Source: Desulfobulbaceae bacterium (GTDB lineage Bacteria; Desulfobacterota; Desulfobulbia; Desulfobulbales; Desulfocapsaceae). Taken from it: 10,300 nucleotides of DNA. Location of the stretch: assembly GCA_027067035.1 (NCBI GenBank), contig JAMOMO010000253.1, positions 1 to 10,300 on the forward strand, written 5' to 3'. The first letter of the stretch is position 1; each line of letters opens with the position of its first letter. The position numbers and the translations under genes are program-made. The notes beneath the pieces are model-generated. The model was not told where the DNA came from and did no database searches. It worked only from the letters and a program-made list of their open reading frames with translations. This document shows, piece by piece, positions 6,540 to 10,300 of the stretch.

Positions 6540-9500
6540 TCAAGCTTTAATTACATCCACCCAGGAATCATAGAAAGAACAGGAGCCGCCGATGGGATCT
6601 GACAAGCACATGTTTTTCACCGCCGGATCGACCTGCATAACAGGGTTCGGACAGATACCGGTTCCCCTGCGCTCATCCCCCTTTATCACCGATCCGTCAA
6701 CAATCACATCACGGCTGCCATAGGCCCAGTGCCCAAAACTCCAGCTCGCAGCAACAGTACCGGGGCGTATCCCTTCGGTGACGCGAAGACGACCGGCTAC
6801 ATCTTTGGTGCGTGTTGCAGTCAACGGGATTGTACCTTTTTTATTATCTGGACCGACAAGACGAATGAAATCACCGGTTTTCATTCCCAGTCGACCGGCA
6901 TCCACAGGGTTCATAAGAACATAATTCTCACCCTTCTCCGCAACCATGGTCCAGTAATCACCGATTGTCCTTGACTGTCCTCCCAGGATCAGCTTATAGG
7001 TGAACAGCTGAAAGGGGTACTTTTTATTAATGGTGATTTTTCTGCCTGCAGCATCCTGTATCGCCTGATAAACAGGCATTCCCGGAAGATGTTCGCCAGT
7101 CATACACTGCTTTCCGAGAGAAACATCCTCTGCAAAGATATGAAACTGGCCCTTCCATTGATGAGCAACCTTCTCTCCCGTATATGCCTTGCCGGCATCT
7201 TCAAAACGCCCGCCGCGGTTCAGTACGGTAACCGTCCGTCGCCAGAGGTCCTCATCACCACCAACGGCCTTTTTCCACCGTGCTTCGTCAAAGACCGCCT
7301 TACTCAGATGACGACGCGCATTGACAAAGAGCCTCAGCTCATCTCTGCCGGCCAGCTGAACCTTATCTTTACCACCCTTGTCACCATAGGCCATATTGGC
7401 CGCCATCTTCAGGAAGAAATCCTCCCTGCTGCTGAAGTCAAGCCCTGGCCCGAATCCATTCTTGCCATAACCGGGCGCCTTTAGGCGTTCGGCAACAGCC
7501 AGCATCAGAGATTCCATGGAGATATGCTGTTTACGGCCGAAAACCGTACAGGTCTCCACCAGTGATTCAACCGCCGGCTGCCGCAATTTGCTCCCTGCTG
7601 TGGCAACGGCAGGGCTCAGATGTGGAGTACCCCAGCGCTCCCATATTGCAGAGTCCGGAAAGATATAATCGCAGTACATGGTGGTTTCGCCAATGACAAT
7701 ATCATCGGCGAAAAGTAAGGGGATTTTTTTGGGATCACGAAGTATATCAAGGGTGGAATTCGCGCCTGGTACAGAAAATCCCGGCGTTCCCTTGTGCAGA
7801 TACAGTGCCTTTATCGGGTAAGGATACCCGTCGGCGGCACTGGGAATAACCTCCTGGTAAACATTTCCTGTATAGGGGTACCAGGTCCTTTTTGCAGGGT
7901 ATCCATGTTTAAAAAACAGACTGCAGTCCTCATAATGCATTTTTTCCCGACTCAGTGGAACACCGAAATGTCCGATTTTATCCGGATGAAGTTTTGAGAG
8001 CGGAAAGGGCTGGCCTTTTTTACTGCCATCTTCATGCCAGTGGCCACCACCTTTCATTAAACCACCCTTCCAGTCACCATTCCCCACAAGCAGGTTGAGA
8101 ACAAGAATAGCACGACCGTTATGATAACCGTTTGTATGCTGCACCGGACCACGATACATATCAGCCACTGCCCTGCGACCATGGCTGGTGAATTCCCTGG
8201 TGACCTGAATCAGCTGCCTGACCGGGATACCGCTCTCTTGGGCCCATTGCTCAACAGTACGTTCCATTGCCAGATCGCGAAGCAGAGCAAAGGCGCTCTT
8301 GAAACGAAGACCATTGATTTCACCTTCGGCAAACAGGTCACCGGTCAGAGGCTCATCGCCTTTTTTATAGGGATCAAAGGGAACAAGCTCACCCTTAACG
8401 CTGACCAGTAAACTGTGATTCTTGTCAATTCCGGCATCATCACTGCGAAGCATCTTCAAGCCCGTCATACCGTCTTTATCAACCAGGACCAGATGGGTCG
8501 CGTCACACCAGGTCGTATCACCGTTGGCATTGGCTGCGCTGCGATTAGCCGCCCGCAGATAGCTCTCATTATAGGCCTTGTTATCCAGGGCCCAGCGTAT
8601 CATTCCGTAGGCAAGGGCAGCATCACCGCCGGGTTTAACCGGCAGCCAGTAGTTGGCCTTGGCAGCGGAATGGCTCAGACGTGGATCAACCACCGCGAAT
8701 TTCATGCCGTTTCGTGCCTGGGCGTTGGTCAGATAGGAGGACCAGTTAGTTGGTCCGAAGTTTGCCTCAAAGGGACTGGTACCAAAAAATATTATAAATT
8801 CGGCATTTGGCACATCGGGTTTGAAATGATCCGGACCATTTTTATAGTGCTCGAAAACCTCTTTCAGACCGGGATGATACTTGCTTCCCTTATAGGTACT
8901 GGTGAATTTTTTATAGGCAATGTGATGGGACTGTTCACAAACCGTGGTATGCTCAAACCAGTTGGTGGAGCCCAGGCTGTCTTTAATCCATCGTTTGGCA
9001 AATTCTTTGCGGCCGTGCTCGATGCGACCACCCAAAAAGACAAACTGATTGTTTTTCGGACCCAGATCAGGAAATTCCGGATCTATCAGCTTATCGAGAT
9101 GATCTTTATGCAGTACCTGAAACTGCGCAGCCGTCATTTCGTTTGATGCCACCTTCGCAGCATCTGATTTCAGGGATTTCATCAAGGCTGGATCACGAAC
9201 AGCAAGGATATCCTTAAGTCCATCCACCTTGCCCTCTCCAAAGAGGTTACCACCGTTGACGATCTCCTCTACGGCCTTATCAAAATCGATGCTTACCCAT
9301 TTATTCTCACCCCGCCCTGTTCCCGGTTTTCTCTTCAACACCTTGCGAATCCGATAGGGATCATACAGTGTCTGTATACCGGCCTGCCCCTTGGGACAGA
9401 GACGACCATCAAACCGAACCGCCTCCTGTGGATCGGTATCATAGGAGAGATGCGGATGCATATTCATGGGGCTGAACGGATTCCCATCCACTTTTACCAT

Positions 9501-9800
9501 CACTCCATCAAGCAGCTTCACTTTTATTGTACAGGCCGTGTGACACTGCAGACAGCAACTGTAGATAACATTTTCCGCCTTATCAAAAGGATAGGCATTG
9601 CCTGTCAGACTCATTGCGGCCTCGGCAGTGGAACCCGAAAACAGATCCATCCCCGGTATCTGGCTGGCCGCCAGTATGCCGCCAAAAAAGGCGGTACTTT
9701 TTATAAATGTGCGCCGATTTAGAGCCACCTGCACACCATCAACTTCAATATCACTGTTTTTCATTGTTTTTTTCTGTTGTACTTTGACATGAGCATCCAT
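6540..9800 (-). CDS. ttrA: Tat-exported molybdopterin oxidoreductase, tetrathionate reductase TtrA-like catalytic subunit
   Basis: The 1086-residue protein carries a Tat signal (N-R29-R30-TFIK, then a hydrophobic stretch ending near 'STAEAA'), so it is folded with cofactor and exported. A [4Fe-4S] site is visible as C83-x2-C86-x3-C90 and C135 in 'GRLCPKG', with an extra C82. The last gap is long (44 residues, including 'GNPFSPMNMHPHL'), as in the TtrA/ArrA/SrrA branch of the DMSO-reductase superfamily. C288 in 'TTVCEQSHH' is the likely molybdenum ligand. 'ANYWLPVKPGGDAALAYGMI' and the C-terminal MGD-binding domain ('NPVDAGRLGMKTGDFIRL', 'GTVAASWSFGHWAYGS') are typical. About 1000-1090 residues fits TtrA, longer than PhsA/PsrA (about 750). 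The start at 9800 is fixed by TAATG overlap with the upstream gene and an AGAGAGGTGG site; a later ATG (codon 13) has no ribosome site. The preceding NrfD-type gene matches ttrC-ttrA order. The substrate could be tetrathionate, thiosulfate, polysulfide or another oxyanion; the symbol marks family, not proven activity. Confidence 0.8.
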   Translation of the reverse strand: MDAHVKVQQKKTMKNSDIEVDGVQVALNRRTFIKSTAFFGGILAASQIPGMDLFSGSTAEAAMSLTGNAYPFDKAENVIYSCCLQCHTACTIKVKLLDGVMVKVDGNPFSPMNMHPHLSYDTDPQEAVRFDGRLCPKGQAGIQTLYDPYRIRKVLKRKPGTGRGENKWVSIDFDKAVEEIVNGGNLFGEGKVDGLKDILAVRDPALMKSLKSDAAKVASNEMTAAQFQVLHKDHLDKLIDPEFPDLGPKNNQFVFLGGRIEHGRKEFAKRWIKDSLGSTNWFEHTTVCEQSHHIAYKKFTSTYKGSKYHPGLKEVFEHYKNGPDHFKPDVPNAEFIIFFGTSPFEANFGPTNWSSYLTNAQARNGMKFAVVDPRLSHSAAKANYWLPVKPGGDAALAYGMIRWALDNKAYNESYLRAANRSAANANGDTTWCDATHLVLVDKDGMTGLKMLRSDDAGIDKNHSLLVSVKGELVPFDPYKKGDEPLTGDLFAEGEINGLRFKSAFALLRDLAMERTVEQWAQESGIPVRQLIQVTREFTSHGRRAVADMYRGPVQHTNGYHNGRAILVLNLLVGNGDWKGGLMKGGGHWHEDGSKKGQPFPLSKLHPDKIGHFGVPLSREKMHYEDCSLFFKHGYPAKRTWYPYTGNVYQEVIPSAADGYPYPIKALYLHKGTPGFSVPGANSTLDILRDPKKIPLLFADDIVIGETTMYCDYIFPDSAIWERWGTPHLSPAVATAGSKLRQPAVESLVETCTVFGRKQHISMESLMLAVAERLKAPGYGKNGFGPGLDFSSREDFFLKMAANMAYGDKGGKDKVQLAGRDELRLFVNARRHLSKAVFDEARWKKAVGGDEDLWRRTVTVLNRGGRFEDAGKAYTGEKVAHQWKGQFHIFAEDVSLGKQCMTGEHLPGMPVYQAIQDAAGRKITINKKYPFQLFTYKLILGGQSRTIGDYWTMVAEKGENYVLMNPVDAGRLGMKTGDFIRLVGPDNKKGTIPLTATRTKDVAGRLRVTEGIRPGTVAASWSFGHWAYGSRDVIVDGSVIKGDERRGTGICPNPVMQVDPAVKNMCLSDPIGGSCSFYDSWVDVIKA

Positions 9801-10300
9801 TATGCCACCTCTCTATTTTCCGGATCAACGATTGGGAGCAGCTTTTCACCTAAAAGAAAGAAAAGAACCCCCAGGGAGGCCACCCATAAAGACACCAGCC
9901 ACTCCATAACAGTGGGCATGTAGGTGAATTTGAGACCGGGACCGCTAAAGGCATATTCAAGGCCGGAAATCTCCGGATTGATCTGACCGGGTATAACGAT
10001 ATTGAGACGAACGGCCATAAAGGTGACTGCCACCAGGAGACACGCAAAGGCAATGGGACCTGCAACGGATTTGCCAGGCTTCCCTTCTGGCACGGCAGTG
10101 GAAAAGAGTATAATTGCCGGTAGAAGAACCCCGAGACCGAAATGGATAACCCAGAAGACATACCAGTGGGAACCAAACAGCATAACCTGCAGCGGGTGAC
10201 TTTCTGCCGGTACCCCCGGATAAAGACCGACCAGGATTTCGGCAATTTCCAGCAGGAAATCAAAAAGTACCAGAGCCAGAACAATCTTCCCGAGAAACTT
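9800..10300 (-). CDS. ttrC: NrfD/PsrC/TtrC-type membrane quinol subunit, partial (start beyond window)
   Basis: The minus-strand frame is open to the right edge, giving 166 C-terminal residues; an internal Met at 10183 is not the start because hydrophobic sequence continues upstream of it. Four membrane helices are visible: near the edge ('IVLALVLFDFLLEIAEIL'), 'WYVFWVIHFGLGVLLPAIIL', 'IAFACLLVAVTFMAVRLNIV' and 'WLVSLWVASLGVLFFLLGEKL'. Together with 'RLNIVIPGQ' and a short polar end, this is the NrfD (polysulfide reductase C) style of subunit, which exchanges electrons with the quinone pool and anchors the complex. Its TAA overlaps the ATG of the next gene (TAATG), implying translational coupling, as expected for subunits of one enzyme. 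In known ttrBCA operons the anchor gene directly precedes ttrA. The gene symbol rests on this order and is tentative. Confidence 0.85.
   Translation of the reverse strand, partial: KFLGKIVLALVLFDFLLEIAEILVGLYPGVPAESHPLQVMLFGSHWYVFWVIHFGLGVLLPAIILFSTAVPEGKPGKSVAGPIAFACLLVAVTFMAVRLNIVIPGQINPEISGLEYAFSGPGLKFTYMPTVMEWLVSLWVASLGVLFFLLGEKLLPIVDPENREVA
9805..9814 (-). promoter_or_regulatory. Ribosome-binding site deciding the TtrA-like start
   Basis: On the minus strand AGAGAGGTGG lies inside the last codons of the NrfD-type gene, 4 bases before the ATG at 9800. It supports this start over the in-frame ATG 12 codons later and points to translation coupled to the upstream gene. Confidence 0.7.

Noticed and set aside
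8415..9146. 243-codon plus-strand open frame
   Set aside because: It is entirely antisense to the TtrA-like gene, whose product has clear cofactor motifs; the plus-strand translation shows no domain or credible start signal.
1..10300. CRISPR array, transposase, tRNA/rRNA genes or phage genes
   Set aside because: I saw no regularly spaced repeats, no transposase-like or integrase-like frame, and no cloverleaf or rRNA-like segment.

Overview
The window looks like chromosomal DNA of a Gram-negative, anaerobically respiring bacterium. The evidence is a tripartite RND efflux system, a signal-peptide-bearing outer-membrane porin, two lipoproteins, and a Tat-exported molybdopterin enzyme with an NrfD-type membrane subunit. 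A molybdoenzyme for sulfur compounds next to a periplasmic rhodanese suggests a sulfur-metabolising lineage. A Desulfobulbales-like member of the Desulfobacterota would fit, but this taxonomic guess is inference from gene content and protein style, not from a marker gene.

Left part (1-3460, + strand): the 3' end of a periplasmic adaptor (membrane fusion protein) gene is followed 52 bases later by a complete HAE1-type RND transporter gene. An outer-membrane TolC-like partner is not in the window.

Middle (3461-5755): a 342-base convergent intergenic region carries a strong hairpin terminator and a short leftover reading frame. Two minus-strand genes follow. These are a 74-residue lipoprotein of unknown function and, upstream of it, a 413-residue porin with an N-terminal coiled coil. 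A classical intrinsic terminator lies between them and ends immediately before the lipoprotein ribosome-binding site, so the lipoprotein should be expressed mostly by read-through or from a local promoter. A 341-base gap with inverted repeats separates the porin from the operon upstream of it.

Right part (5756-10300, - strand): a tightly packed operon reads from the right edge as NrfD/TtrC-type membrane quinol subunit (partial), then a TtrA-like molybdopterin catalytic subunit, then a lipoprotein with one TPR and a rhodanese domain. The C-then-A order matches the known ttrBCA arrangement, so an iron-sulfur TtrB-like gene is expected just outside the window. The proposed working unit takes electrons from quinol through NrfD and an iron-sulfur subunit to the molybdenum centre, which reduces (or oxidises in reverse) a sulfur oxyanion or polysulfide. 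The membrane-anchored rhodanese would handle the sulfane sulfur, and the porin may admit the substrate. The exact substrate cannot be read from the sequence.

No mobile element, CRISPR array, tRNA or rRNA was seen.
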